From NCBI GenBank assembly GCA_024277255.1, contig JAJRVQ010000033.1, positions 1 to 64,000 of the forward strand: a DNA stretch of 64,000 nt. The letters run 5' to 3'. The translations under genes were made by a program, and so were the position numbers. Each line of letters opens with the position of its first letter. Within the stretch, counting starts at the first letter, position 1. Below are positions 43,101-51,072 of this stretch, piece after piece. The notes under the pieces were generated by a model. That model had not been told where the DNA came from. It ran no database searches and saw only the letters and a program-made list of their open reading frames with translations. This DNA is from Acidobacteriota bacterium. Lineage in GTDB: Bacteria > Acidobacteriota > Thermoanaerobaculia > Multivoradales > SZUA-115.

Positions 43101-45579
43101 GAGTGCGGACTTGGAAGTCGTCCATGTCGTACACACTCGGCACGAGGTTGGTCAACTGGTACTCGATGCATTCCTCGGTGTTGGCCCTGAAGAAGAACGG
43201 CTGGGGTGGCCGAGAACCGTCCAGAGTCGACTTGACATCCTGCTGCAAGGTGATGAGCCGTTGCTGCGGGAAGTGCCAGCCGGACTTGTTGAGCACCAGA
43301 TCCATCTCGATGTCGGCGGCTTTGTAGAGCCGGCTGACATTGATCGGAGTGCCGTTCTCGTCGATGCAGGGATCGGCGAACGGGGCGCCCTGTTGCGGTT
43401 TTCCCGGGTTGACGAAGAAGGGTCCGCTGCCGCCGTCAGGCTTTGGGGTGGTGAAGGAACCGCTGGAGTGGAAGGCCATCGCCACCTTCTCGACCTTCTC
43501 GCCCTGCTCGGCCAGGTAGAGGGGTCTGGCGGTCTTGAGTTCCTTCTCGAAGCTCAGCCGATCGTGGCGCTCGTGAAGGATCGTGCCTCCGGTGAAGAGG
43601 TGCCGGCGCAGACCGCCGTCCAGATCTCCATTGAGGCCTTTGGCGAAGTCCATCGGCGGGTGCGGCGGCCGGTGGCCGGCCTTGCCGGGAACGAAGAAGG
43701 GCCAGCCGGGGTTGCGGGTCACCGTTGCCGGCAGACTGATGTCGCCGTTGACCAGGTTGACAGGCCCCGGTACCGGCGCCATCGGCTGACCCGGAATCGG
43801 CACCAGGCCCGGAATCGGCGTGCCGGTGACGATCTCCTTGTCAGGCAAGGCGCGGGTGGTGGTGGTTACACCGGCCTTGCTCAGCACGGTGACGGGACGG
43901 CCCTCGTCGTCGAGTTCGGTTCCGGCCTCCAGTACGTCGTGAACCCGCCACATGCTCCACATGCCTTGGGCGAAGTGGGGGTAGAGGTGGCAGTGGAAGA
44001 TCGAGTCACCGACCGTCTTTGGCCGGTTGCCGCTCCCTTCGTAGGCGATCTCGTAAGTGAAGGCGCCGTTCTGACCGATCGCCTGGCTGTCGAGATAGGC
44101 CGAGGTGTCGCTGTCGGGGGTCCGCAGCCACTGGTGGGCGTGGAGGTGGAAAATGTGATGATCGTCGCTTCCCGCGTGTAGGTTGCGGAACTTGACGTGG
44201 TCATTGAGGTAGCTGTGATAGACGTTCGAAGGGTCATCGGGATAGAACGCCTTGGTGGCTTTCGGTCCCGGTGTCGGGATGCAGTTTCTGCCGAGCTGAA
44301 TATCGCTCTTGGTGCACGGGTTGTTGGCCGGTATGTCGACCACCATGGCCGGATCGCCGACCGACCATGCGGTGAGGAAGAACTCCTCGTACTTGCACTC
44401 GACGCAGTCGTACATCGGGCCTACGCCGAGGCGGTTGGCGAGGATTTCGGCCCCGGCGCCTCCGGTGCCGTAGTTGATCGCGAAGGCATCGCGCACACTG
44501 GCCAGAGTGTGGGTGAGGATCTCGTCGTTGAAGTGCGGGAAGGCCTGCACGGCTCCGATCTCATCGTGGAAGATGATGGTGAACTCGCGGAAGGCCTCAT
44601 TGCGGTTGGGGTAGATGTTGGTAACGCTGGTGTAGCCTGAATGGTCGCCGCGACCGGGACCGGTGATGATCGCCGTCAAGTCGGAATGAACGATCTCGTT
44701 GCTGGCATTCAGCATCTTGAAGATCGGAGTGCCGGCAGGTTGGCACCACGGGTTGGAGGCCGGGTAGAAGGCGTCGTAGTTGATCTGCGGATAGAGCTGA
44801 CCATCGACGCCGGTCACCGGGGGCCCGCTCCCCTGGGAGAAGTCCCACTCGGTCACCTGGCTGCGGTACCATTCGGCGTTCGCATGCTCGACGTTGACCG
44901 CACCGAAGAGGCCGGGGCCGAGCGAACCGTTGTCGCCCTCGCCACCGATAATGGCGCCGCCGTTGTAGAGTAGGTAGGTGCCTTCTTCCCTCGCGTAAAG
45001 AGTGTAGGTGGCATTTCCGCCTGGGGCCACCACGCCCCCGGCGGAGTTATTTCCTACGTTGATGCCGCCATCGGAGGCGCTGAGATACTCAAGGCCGGTC
45101 ACGTGGATCGAAGCGTTGCGGGTCGCAGGTTGCTCGTTGTCGACCGGAGTTGGAGCCAGCAGGTTGGTGAAGTTGATGCGCAGGCAGTCTCCTTCGTTGA
45201 CTCGTAAGACCAGGGGGCGCGGCCGTTTGTCTTTGCGCAGTTTCACTTTTCCTGCTTGCAACGCGAGCCTGGGGGCCGAGCAGCTCGATTCGTCTTGGTT
45301 GACGTGGACCACGTCGCGCTCCAGCGCGTACATCATGCCTTGCGGTTGGTAGGCGCCGAGCCGGTTCCAGTAGTAGACCTGGTCGAGAGCTACAACGTTG
45401 GCGGTGACGATATTTTCACACTGGGACAGTGTCACCGGCGTTGGGCTGGGAACGTAGGCCGGTTCTACCGCCGGTGCAGCAATGCTCGTGATTACGAGCA
45501 GCGCCAGGGCAATGGCCGGCCAGTAAATCCAGCGGCGATGTCGTGGATCGCGGGCTGGCGGTCGGATGATCTCGCTCAT
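40120..45579 (-). CDS. Giant multicopper oxidase, MnxG/MofA-like (candidate Mn(II) or metal oxidase)
   Basis: The 1819-aa protein has an N-terminal membrane/signal segment (WIYWPAIALALLVITSIAAP) and about six cupredoxin-like domains. All copper motifs of a multicopper oxidase are present. They are HLHAHQW (His478/480/482), HCHLYPHFAQGM (His529, Cys530, His531, His535, Met540; type 1 plus type 3 ligands), HIHLVKFD (His834/836) and HDHFGPSTHQQ (His950/952). Two more His patterns lie at FNFHGLNW (near 1212) and ELHGHIW (1733-1735). The type-1 Cys site comes before the HIH and HDH sites, as if the halves were swapped relative to laccases. Size and motifs match the MnxG/MofA/McoA group, some of which oxidise Mn(II). 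It heads an operon with SCO proteins. ATG has weak GAGG upstream. Substrate unproven. Confidence 0.9.
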   Translation of the reverse strand: MSEIIRPPARDPRHRRWIYWPAIALALLVITSIAAPAVEPAYVPSPTPVTLSQCENIVTANVVALDQVYYWNRLGAYQPQGMMYALERDVVHVNQDESSCSAPRLALQAGKVKLRKDKRPRPLVLRVNEGDCLRINFTNLLAPTPVDNEQPATRNASIHVTGLEYLSASDGGINVGNNSAGGVVAPGGNATYTLYAREEGTYLLYNGGAIIGGEGDNGSLGPGLFGAVNVEHANAEWYRSQVTEWDFSQGSGPPVTGVDGQLYPQINYDAFYPASNPWCQPAGTPIFKMLNASNEIVHSDLTAIITGPGRGDHSGYTSVTNIYPNRNEAFREFTIIFHDEIGAVQAFPHFNDEILTHTLASVRDAFAINYGTGGAGAEILANRLGVGPMYDCVECKYEEFFLTAWSVGDPAMVVDIPANNPCTKSDIQLGRNCIPTPGPKATKAFYPDDPSNVYHSYLNDHVKFRNLHAGSDDHHIFHLHAHQWLRTPDSDTSAYLDSQAIGQNGAFTYEIAYEGSGNRPKTVGDSIFHCHLYPHFAQGMWSMWRVHDVLEAGTELDDEGRPVTVLSKAGVTTTTRALPDKEIVTGTPIPGLVPIPGQPMAPVPGPVNLVNGDISLPATVTRNPGWPFFVPGKAGHRPPHPPMDFAKGLNGDLDGGLRRHLFTGGTILHERHDRLSFEKELKTARPLYLAEQGEKVEKVAMAFHSSGSFTTPKPDGGSGPFFVNPGKPQQGAPFADPCIDENGTPINVSRLYKAADIEMDLVLNKSGWHFPQQRLITLQQDVKSTLDGSRPPQPFFFRANTEECIEYQLTNLVPSVYDMDDFQVRTPTDVLSQHIHLVKFDVTSSDGGGNGWNYEDGTFSAEEVQERILAIRTQNSCIPLLPITAAAPGRTLDDCPVAEQHPFFGTSGVDANCNDRDDWLGAQTTVQRWWADPVKDNNNNDRTLHTVFTHDHFGPSTHQQAGLYAGLIIEPKNAVWYENESNTLLGTRADGGPTTWQARIVSNSETFREFAIEFADFQLAYKPNQFGPKAAGEQQLTCPDKDFGYMDFASVINPPGREEVGLPYLFAKPNVCPTNPCDPDGPFPAPWFADNGFPYNAAPGCPEAVSADDPGTGVVNYRQEPLPLRIRNPFSNPPQQAAGEPGDLSFAYESRTDRADSNYNGVSSPWIPYPNLTLGLQPGDPYTPLLRAYENDRVHVRTLVGAHEEEHNFNFHGLNWLHEPEFLNSGYRASQMMGISEWYDIEVVRVPNLSAGKFADYLYKPSASNDMQWNGMWGLLRLYRGKQGDLMTLPTNITAIGPDSLTGDPNDPPLFADAGSALVGGDVPIGEKAASALVGTITTIAPAPAAKIACPPHTLPPRRYDITAVAASVALPNGYITYNSRPTTVKLWQGQGPECSAGTGDGPWTVKQTASGPLTDPSGILFVHTSDLNANGTLKSDVLVEPLVLRAIAGDCIEVTLRNALPTTYADLQGYSGVPMLVDKFNSNQLNTSLDVSLHPQMVAVDIRQSDGYNVGLNRYQGLTPGPKQTVSPGQAIKYYWYAGKLFKNKLGTLGWDAFEYGATALISSDPIKHTQNGAIGSLIIEPPTASWTLDKIVDVDGVLKRTYSRATIQTSGGAIFREFVLHYQDDLNLHYRQGFRGAFEAVHSLTVAEDPTETGQAAFNYRTEPLWFRYGHQPNSSLGFTRTITNFDQAFTNGLVGGDPETPIFQTAGFNAVRMRVVHPGGDTQNHSFELHGHIWQEEPWIKESHYQGFNPLSKWWGAQTGIGTGSHLNVLLGKASLDGASPMDYLYRDYIPWATDNGLWGLFRTTGFTPVQWTPKQ

Positions 45580-45604
45580 CGGTTCGCCTCATCTTTCTGA
45601 GTGT

Positions 45605-45631
45605 GTCCAGCCGGCCGAGCGCCGGCTGGAC
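45605..45631 (-). promoter_or_regulatory. Leader hairpin of the multicopper-oxidase operon
   Basis: GTCCAGCCGGC and GCCGGCTGGAC form a perfect 11-bp stem with a 5-nt loop (CGAGC), ending 26 bp before the oxidase start. No T-run follows, so it is more likely an mRNA leader structure than a terminator. Confidence 0.55.
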
Positions 45632-45722
45632 GGGGTGACTCGTTGATCGTTCGAGCGCTACGGTGGCGGATTGTCCATTACAGGCTCATTAACAAGTTGC
45701 AACCTTCTGCTACCCTTTGGCG

Positions 45723-45749
45723 TAGGAATCGGGCAAGAGCGAATTCCTA
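45723..45749. promoter_or_regulatory. Candidate operator: TAGGAAT-N13-ATTCCTA dyad
   Basis: A perfect 7-bp inverted repeat with centres 20 bp apart (two helical turns) lies in the gap between the oxidase operon and the divergent kinase gene. It is a candidate binding site for a dimeric regulator. OmpR-family proteins more often use direct repeats, so the binder is uncertain. Confidence 0.45.
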
Positions 45750-45826
45750 GCAGTCCGTGGTGACGCGGCGAAGAAGTTTGGGGGTTGGCAGCAGTGCCCT
45801 GGCACGGGGGCGAAAGGGGAGTAGAT

Positions 45827-47680
45827 TTGACCGTGGACGGTGGGAACTCGCCGGCTGCTGATCTGGCGGAACCTCTAAGGCGCCAGGCCGAACGAGGAGC
45901 CTGGGTGCCGATCGTCGTGCTATTGGTCGGGCTCGCTTCGGCGGTGATGCTGTTCGCCACCACCCAGTTGCGCGAGCGGAGGATTCTCGAGGACATCGCC
46001 CGGGTGCAGGCGGTCGGTGAGATTCAGACCAAGATCGCCACCTCTCATCTCTGGTTGGAGGAGTACGTCACCGGCGACGAGATCCACATCGACCAGATCG
46101 TCGGCAATCTGGACAGCGCCTCGGTCCTGGTGGAAGCCATGCTCGAAGGGCCGCTGGAGGGGACCTCGGCGCCCGCGGTCCAAGCCTTGAAGGATCCGGT
46201 TCTGAGGCGCCAGGCTGAGGAAGTCCGTAGCGAGATCGATCGCTTTCACGCCATTTCGGTCGAGCGGCTGCGCGGCTACGAACTCGGTGAGGAGGTGGGA
46301 ATCGGCTCGCAGTCTGATATCGACTACGACCGCGTGTTCACCGTCTTGTTTGAGAAGGCTGGCGTTCTGGAAGCGGCGCTGCGCCAGCTTCGCGAGCAGA
46401 ATCTCGCCCGTTCTCGCATTACCTTGTGGGTCATGTTGGGCGCTTGGCTGGCGCTGATCGCCCTGGCGGTCACCGGGCTGCGCACCCGCGAACGGCGGCG
46501 TAGCCAGGCTGAGAGGGCATTGCGGGAAAGCGAACATCGATTGTTCCGGGCGCAGAAGATGCAGGCGGTCGGCCGGCTCGCGGGTGGCATCGCCCACGAC
46601 ATCAACAACTACCTGGCGGCCATCACCAGCCAGTGCGAGTTGGTCAAGCTCAAGGCTGAACCCGGGGGTCGGGTGGAGAAAAAGATGGAGACTGTCGTCA
46701 CCACGGCCTTCAGAGCTTCCGGCTTGATCGAGCGGTTGCTCGCCTTTGCCAAACGACGGCCGCTCAGAGCGGAGGTGGTCGACCTCAACGAAGTGATCGC
46801 CGGCCTGGAGTCGATGATGCTGCGCCTGATCAGCGAAGATGTCGAACTCAAGTACGACCTGCAGCGGGACCCGTGGCTGGTCAAGGTCGATCCGGCTCAC
46901 TTTGAGCAGGTGATCGTCAACCTGCTGGTCAACGCCCGGGAGGCCATGCCGGCGGGAGGCGAGGTCTTGATCGAAACGCGCAACCGATCGCAAGCTGGGA
47001 TCGATGAGGTGCAAATCTCCGTTCGGGACACGGGACGAGGGATCGAACCGGCCATTCGCTCACGGATCTTCGAACCGTTCTTCACCACCAAACAGGCGTC
47101 GAGCAGCGGCGGTCTGGGGTTGGCCACCGTCTACGGCATCGTGGAGCAGAGCCAGGGTTGGATCGAGGTCGAGAGCGAAGTCGGCAAGGGCACGCGCTTC
47201 GTCATCGGTCTGCCGCGCTGCCTCGACGAAGGTTGTGTCGCCGCCGGTCGGCGCAAGAGTTCCCGGGAGGAGGTCAAAGGCGGCGATGAAGGCATCCTCT
47301 ACCTGGAAGACAACACCGAACTGCGCACCTCGATGACAGCCTTACTGGAAGGTCTCGGCTATCGGGTCTACTCGGCGTCCAACGGCGCCACCGCGCTCAA
47401 GCTCTTCGCGCAGCACGGTGCGGAATTCGACCTGTTGATCAGCGACGTGGTGATGCCCGGAATGAGCGGTCGGGAAGTGATCGAGGAGTTGTGGAAACAA
47501 CGGCCGGCGATGCGGGTGATCTTCGTCTCGGGCTACAGCGACAACGTGATGATTGCACACGGTGTTGGGGACGGTGAATTCGATTTTCTGTCCAAACCAT
47601 TCACCGCCCGCAGCCTGGCAAGGTTGGTGCGCGAAGTTCTCGACCGGCCGGCGAAGGAGGAACCGGCGCCGGGCGAGTAG
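45827..47680 (+). CDS. Hybrid sensor histidine kinase of the copper-oxidase locus
   Basis: The 617-aa protein has two TM segments (about 27-46 and 200-220). The periplasmic sensor between them contains TSHLWLEEYVTGDEIHID. The H-box is GGIAHDINNYLAAI, the N-box NLLVNAREAMPAGG and the G-box GGLGLATVYGIVEQSQG. A C-terminal receiver follows (LYLEDNTELR, LLISDVVMPGMSG). The whole architecture and the sensor motif match the kinase at 26907-28700. TTG at 45827 has AAAGGGGAG 5 nt upstream and is preferred to GTG 45833. It reads away from the multicopper-oxidase operon, whose last gene is an OmpR-type regulator, so the two flank the operon and probably control it. Confidence 0.88.
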   Translation: MTVDGGNSPAADLAEPLRRQAERGAWVPIVVLLVGLASAVMLFATTQLRERRILEDIARVQAVGEIQTKIATSHLWLEEYVTGDEIHIDQIVGNLDSASVLVEAMLEGPLEGTSAPAVQALKDPVLRRQAEEVRSEIDRFHAISVERLRGYELGEEVGIGSQSDIDYDRVFTVLFEKAGVLEAALRQLREQNLARSRITLWVMLGAWLALIALAVTGLRTRERRRSQAERALRESEHRLFRAQKMQAVGRLAGGIAHDINNYLAAITSQCELVKLKAEPGGRVEKKMETVVTTAFRASGLIERLLAFAKRRPLRAEVVDLNEVIAGLESMMLRLISEDVELKYDLQRDPWLVKVDPAHFEQVIVNLLVNAREAMPAGGEVLIETRNRSQAGIDEVQISVRDTGRGIEPAIRSRIFEPFFTTKQASSSGGLGLATVYGIVEQSQGWIEVESEVGKGTRFVIGLPRCLDEGCVAAGRRKSSREEVKGGDEGILYLEDNTELRTSMTALLEGLGYRVYSASNGATALKLFAQHGAEFDLLISDVVMPGMSGREVIEELWKQRPAMRVIFVSGYSDNVMIAHGVGDGEFDFLSKPFTARSLARLVREVLDRPAKEEPAPGE

Positions 47681-47790
47681 AGCGCAGCGCCACATTGCCG
47701 CCACATTGTGCCCGCACCTCGCCTCGATACCTCCTCTGACTCGCCGCCCCTCAGCGCTCTACTGAAACCGCAGAGCGTCAGGAGGTCGAG

Positions 47791-48660
47791 ATGAGGCGAG
47801 CGGAATTTCTCTCGTGGGTGGTTTGGGGGACAGTTGCCCTGGTGGGCGCCGGGGCCCTGCTGATCGTGGTGTGGGTCTTCGATCAGGCGCTGGGCTGGGA
47901 CATTTTCCATGGCTCGGTGGAGCAGTTGCTCTACGGCGTCCTGGGCTCGGCGCTGGCGCTGGGCGCCTGTGGTGCGGCGATTGGATTCCTCTTGAGCTTT
48001 CTCGAGATTGCCCACGGCATCGGTCGGCTCAACCAGACCCTGGCCGGTGGCTCATCCGCTTCGCAAGAGTACCCAGCTGGCTCGTCCGCGAGGCGCTTCT
48101 TCACCCTGGCGGGAACTGCGGCCGCCGTGGTGATCGGACTGCTGGCGAGCTTGGCGTGGGTCAACCAGCGGGTGCAAGGGCACCGGGGCAAGGTCTTCGA
48201 GCGAATCGCCGCTGAGCAGATGACCCTCGTCGAACCGAAGGTCCGCGACGCCCTCATCGCTTTCGGCCATCCAACGCCGCAAGCGCCGCCGCGCAAGCTG
48301 GTGGAAACCTTGCGCGCCCTGCGCCGATCCGCCTTCTGCCAAGGGGTCACGGTCCTGCTCTCGGATCCCGAGGATCCGACTTTGCTTTGGCGGTATCAGC
48401 CTGCTTCGCGCTTTGACTCGAAGGCGACCTGCTTCGAGAGCTTCGTCGTGGCCCGGCGCTCGGACCACGCGGTGCGCGAAGCTCTGGCCGATCGACCGGC
48501 CGGAATCGAGAGTCTCAATGGCGGTCCGGGATTCGTCTTCTACCACCTGGTACGCGATGCGACTGGAAGGCCCCTGGCGGTAGTGCGCGTGGATGGCAAC
48601 GCACGGGAGAGCTTCCGCGACTACGAGCCGTACTCCACAGCTGCGGTCGCGTTGCGTTAA
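47791..48660 (+). CDS. Membrane protein of unknown function
   Basis: The 289-aa protein has three likely TM segments (about 8-30, 46-68 and 107-127). An external C-terminal domain of about 160 aa follows, with strands such as FCQGVTVLLSDPEDPTLLWRYQPAS and GFVFYHLVRDATGRPLAVVRVD. This last part resembles PAS/Cache-like sensory folds, but the match is loose. AGGAGG lies about 6 nt before the ATG. It follows the hybrid kinase by 110 bp on the same strand and might be part of the same signalling unit. No function is assigned. Confidence 0.65.
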   Translation: MRRAEFLSWVVWGTVALVGAGALLIVVWVFDQALGWDIFHGSVEQLLYGVLGSALALGACGAAIGFLLSFLEIAHGIGRLNQTLAGGSSASQEYPAGSSARRFFTLAGTAAAVVIGLLASLAWVNQRVQGHRGKVFERIAAEQMTLVEPKVRDALIAFGHPTPQAPPRKLVETLRALRRSAFCQGVTVLLSDPEDPTLLWRYQPASRFDSKATCFESFVVARRSDHAVREALADRPAGIESLNGGPGFVFYHLVRDATGRPLAVVRVDGNARESFRDYEPYSTAAVALR

Positions 48661-48790
48661 CTCAATATCCCGGCGATGGGTGCCGAGGATCGGTGTTCGC
48701 GGGCACTCAAAGAGAGGCCGTTTGAGGCCGTTGCCCGCTCGCTCATCTGCTTCGCGTTCCTGGTAGCCTTGAGCTTATGGAGCGCGCATT

Positions 48791-50140
48791 TTGAACAAAC
48801 TGCCGGACATTGAGGCGTTGACCGTCGCTCGCCTCGGCGAGGCGCGCTTCGATTCGCCTCTCCAGGGGCGGGCTGAGCGCTTTGTCGAGGAGACGGCGCG
48901 GGTGCTGGTGCCCTCGGATTTGCAGCAGTGGCGGGCCGCGTCGCTCGCCGGGGAGGATGGTCTCTGTGCGCAGCCGCCGACCTTTGAACCGGCTGGACCG
49001 CGGCGGCGAATCTACTTTGATCCTGCCCGGCTGGCTTGCGCGGTGGTGACCTGCGGGGGGCTCTGCCCTGGGCTCAATGACGTCATCCGTGCCCTGGTCC
49101 TGACCCTGCACCACCACTACGGAGTGGGGCGGATCCTCGGTTACCGCTATGGGTACTCCGGGCTCAGCGCCGCGCCGGTGCGGCCGGCGATGTCTCTGGA
49201 CCGGGAGACCGTCGGCCAGGTCCATCTGCAGGGAGGCACGCTGTTGGGCTCGTCGCGGGGTCCCCAGGATAGCGGCGAGATGGTGGAGACGCTGGTGCGA
49301 GACGGCGTTGCCATCCTTTTCGCCATCGGTGGAGATGGGACTCTGCGCGGTGCGCTGGCGCTCCATGAGGAGATAGCTCGGCGTGGGCTCGACATTGCGG
49401 TGATTGGCATTCCCAAGACGATCGACAACGATCTGCCGTGGACGGAGCGCAGCTTCGGCTTCACCACCGCCGTCGAGGAGGCGGCCAAGGTCATCGCGGG
49501 AGCCCATGTCGAGGCGCGCGGCGCTTGGAACGGAGTCGGTCTGGTCAAGCTGATGGGACGCCACTCCGGATTCATCGCCGAACATGCGACCTTGGCTACC
49601 AGCGATGTCAACTTCTGCTTGATTCCCGAAGTGCCTTTTTCGTTGGCCGGAGAGGGCGGCTTTCTTCAGGTATTGGGACGGCGGTTGGAGGAGCGTCATC
49701 ACGCCGTGGTGGTGGTGGCCGAGGGAGCGGGGCAGGATCTGCTGCCGGCAAACGACGACCAAGATCTTTCCGGGAACCGCAGCCTGGGGGACATCGGCAC
49801 CTTTCTCAAGGCGGAGATCCAACGCTATTGCGGGCAGCGCGATATTCCGGTGACGGTCAAGTACATCGATCCCAGCTACACCATCCGTAGCTTGCCGGCC
49901 AATGCGCTGGATTCGGAACTGTGTCTGATGCTCGGCCAGTACGCGGTGCATGCCGGGATGGCGGGGCGCACCGCCATGTCGGTGGGATATTGGAACCAGC
50001 GCTTCACCCACGTACCTCTGACCCTCGGTTGCCAAGGGCGGCGCAGTGTCGATCCGCAGGCCAATACCTGGCAACGGGTTCTGGGTGTCACCGGCCAGCC
50101 GGTTTCGATGGCCGGTCGATCGGTAGGCTCTGAAGCATGA
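48791..50140 (+). CDS. pfkA: 6-phosphofructokinase (PPi-PFK-like group, probably ATP-using)
   Basis: The 449-aa protein phosphorylates fructose 6-phosphate in glycolysis. Family landmarks are VVTCGGLCPGLNDVIR, FAIGGDGTLRGA, IPKTIDNDLPWTERSFGFTTAVEEA (catalytic Asp in TIDND), LMGRHSGFIAEHAT and VVVVAEGAGQ. The Gly in GGDG (not GGDD) favours ATP as phosphate donor, while the Lys in PKTIDND is the PPi-type residue. This Gly/Lys mix is known from trypanosomal and plant-like ATP enzymes. It is longer than the E. coli PfkA by over 100 aa, mainly at the N-terminus. TTG is the likely start; an ATG upstream meets a stop. A cupin gene follows closely. Confidence 0.92.
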   Translation: MNKLPDIEALTVARLGEARFDSPLQGRAERFVEETARVLVPSDLQQWRAASLAGEDGLCAQPPTFEPAGPRRRIYFDPARLACAVVTCGGLCPGLNDVIRALVLTLHHHYGVGRILGYRYGYSGLSAAPVRPAMSLDRETVGQVHLQGGTLLGSSRGPQDSGEMVETLVRDGVAILFAIGGDGTLRGALALHEEIARRGLDIAVIGIPKTIDNDLPWTERSFGFTTAVEEAAKVIAGAHVEARGAWNGVGLVKLMGRHSGFIAEHATLATSDVNFCLIPEVPFSLAGEGGFLQVLGRRLEERHHAVVVVAEGAGQDLLPANDDQDLSGNRSLGDIGTFLKAEIQRYCGQRDIPVTVKYIDPSYTIRSLPANALDSELCLMLGQYAVHAGMAGRTAMSVGYWNQRFTHVPLTLGCQGRRSVDPQANTWQRVLGVTGQPVSMAGRSVGSEA

Positions 50141-50153
50141 GGTGGGTCCGGGC

Positions 50154-50489
50154 TTGGCGCAGTTGAAGCGGGGAAGCCTCCTGACGGCGCTGCCCGACGC
50201 AACTCTCGAAGAGCAGATCGAGATCCTGAGCAGCAGGGGTGGCGTTCGCTTCGAACGCATCGTTTCGCGAGGGCAGAGTTCCGCGGAGGGATTCTGGTAC
50301 GACCAACCGCAAGACGAGTGGGTGGTGGTGATTTCCGGTCGGGCCGAGGTGGAGATCGAAGGTCAACCGCGGCCCGTCGAGCTGGGGCCGGGCGATTGGA
50401 TCGAGATTCCCGCCCACGTACGCCATCGGGTCAGCTGGACCAGCGACGACGAACCGACGATTTGGCTGGCCGTTCACTACGGAGGGTAG
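50154..50489 (+). CDS. Small cupin-domain protein
   Basis: The 111-aa protein is a single cupin barrel with WVVVISGRAEVEIEG, LGPGDWIEIPAHVRHRVSWTSDDEPTIWLAVHY. The metal-site pattern is partial: His in PAHVRHRV, with Glu in DEW, but only some of the usual His residues of motif 1. It may bind a metal or small ligand. TTG 50154 is chosen for GGTGGG 7 nt upstream; GTG 50142 is equally in frame. It begins 13 bp after the phosphofructokinase stop, so the two are likely co-transcribed. Function unknown. Confidence 0.75.
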   Translation: MAQLKRGSLLTALPDATLEEQIEILSSRGGVRFERIVSRGQSSAEGFWYDQPQDEWVVVISGRAEVEIEGQPRPVELGPGDWIEIPAHVRHRVSWTSDDEPTIWLAVHYGG

Positions 50490-50553
50490 TGGTTCGGTTC
50501 GCCGGTAAGTGCGGGTGAAACCGGAGCGTCAGGAGTCAGCGTATAGTCGGACA

Positions 50554-51072
50554 GTGAAGAATCTCACCTTCTCCCTGCGGTGGAGCTGGCGATCGCTCGC
50601 CGCGCTTCTCGGTGTGTTGACCCTGCTCGTCGGGGCTGTTCCCTCACTGGGACTCGCCGCGGGTTCGGGAGCCTGCTGCTCGGATGGTCAGTGTGAGAAA
50701 GGCTGCTGCCGGCTGCAACGCCGCGAGGGGGGCGCCGGGTGCGCCAAGAGCACCGCTGGCCATACCGGCGGCCACGAGGGTCACGCTGCTCCATCGGCGA
50801 TGTCGGCGGGTCACCACGCGGCGGCAGACTCCGCGCCCGCGGAGGCAACCTCACCGCGACCTTTGCTGGTCATCGAACAGCCTGTTCTGAGTGCCCCCTG
50901 TCCGGAGACCTGCGGAGTCTTGGTCGACAGTTCGCGCCTGCCCGCGGCTGACTTGCGGCAGACCGCGGGCAGTCTGGAAGCAGCTCCCGCTGCTGAACTA
51001 CCCGCCATGCGCCAGGCGGAGCGCATTCGTCCGCCTCCACGGTGCACCTCCCCCCGCGGACCACCAGTCTGA
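50554..51072 (+). CDS. Cys/His-rich exported protein, candidate copper-binding
   Basis: The 172-aa protein has a signal peptide (WSWRSLAALLGVLTLLVGAVPSLGLAAG). Next are a Cys cluster (GACCSDGQCEKGCCRL...GCAKS) and a His-rich stretch (HTGGHEGHAAPSAMSAGHHAA). A second Cys pair follows (APCPETCGVLVD). The pattern suggests soft-metal binding, most likely copper. It lies just upstream of a TonB-dependent receptor gene, 178 bp away, in the same orientation, an arrangement I associate with metal-uptake loci. GTG 50554 is chosen because it starts the signal peptide, though the nearest Shine-Dalgarno is too far away. A longer GTG start at 50509 is less likely. Confidence 0.65.
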   Translation: MKNLTFSLRWSWRSLAALLGVLTLLVGAVPSLGLAAGSGACCSDGQCEKGCCRLQRREGGAGCAKSTAGHTGGHEGHAAPSAMSAGHHAAADSAPAEATSPRPLLVIEQPVLSAPCPETCGVLVDSSRLPAADLRQTAGSLEAAPAAELPAMRQAERIRPPPRCTSPRGPPV

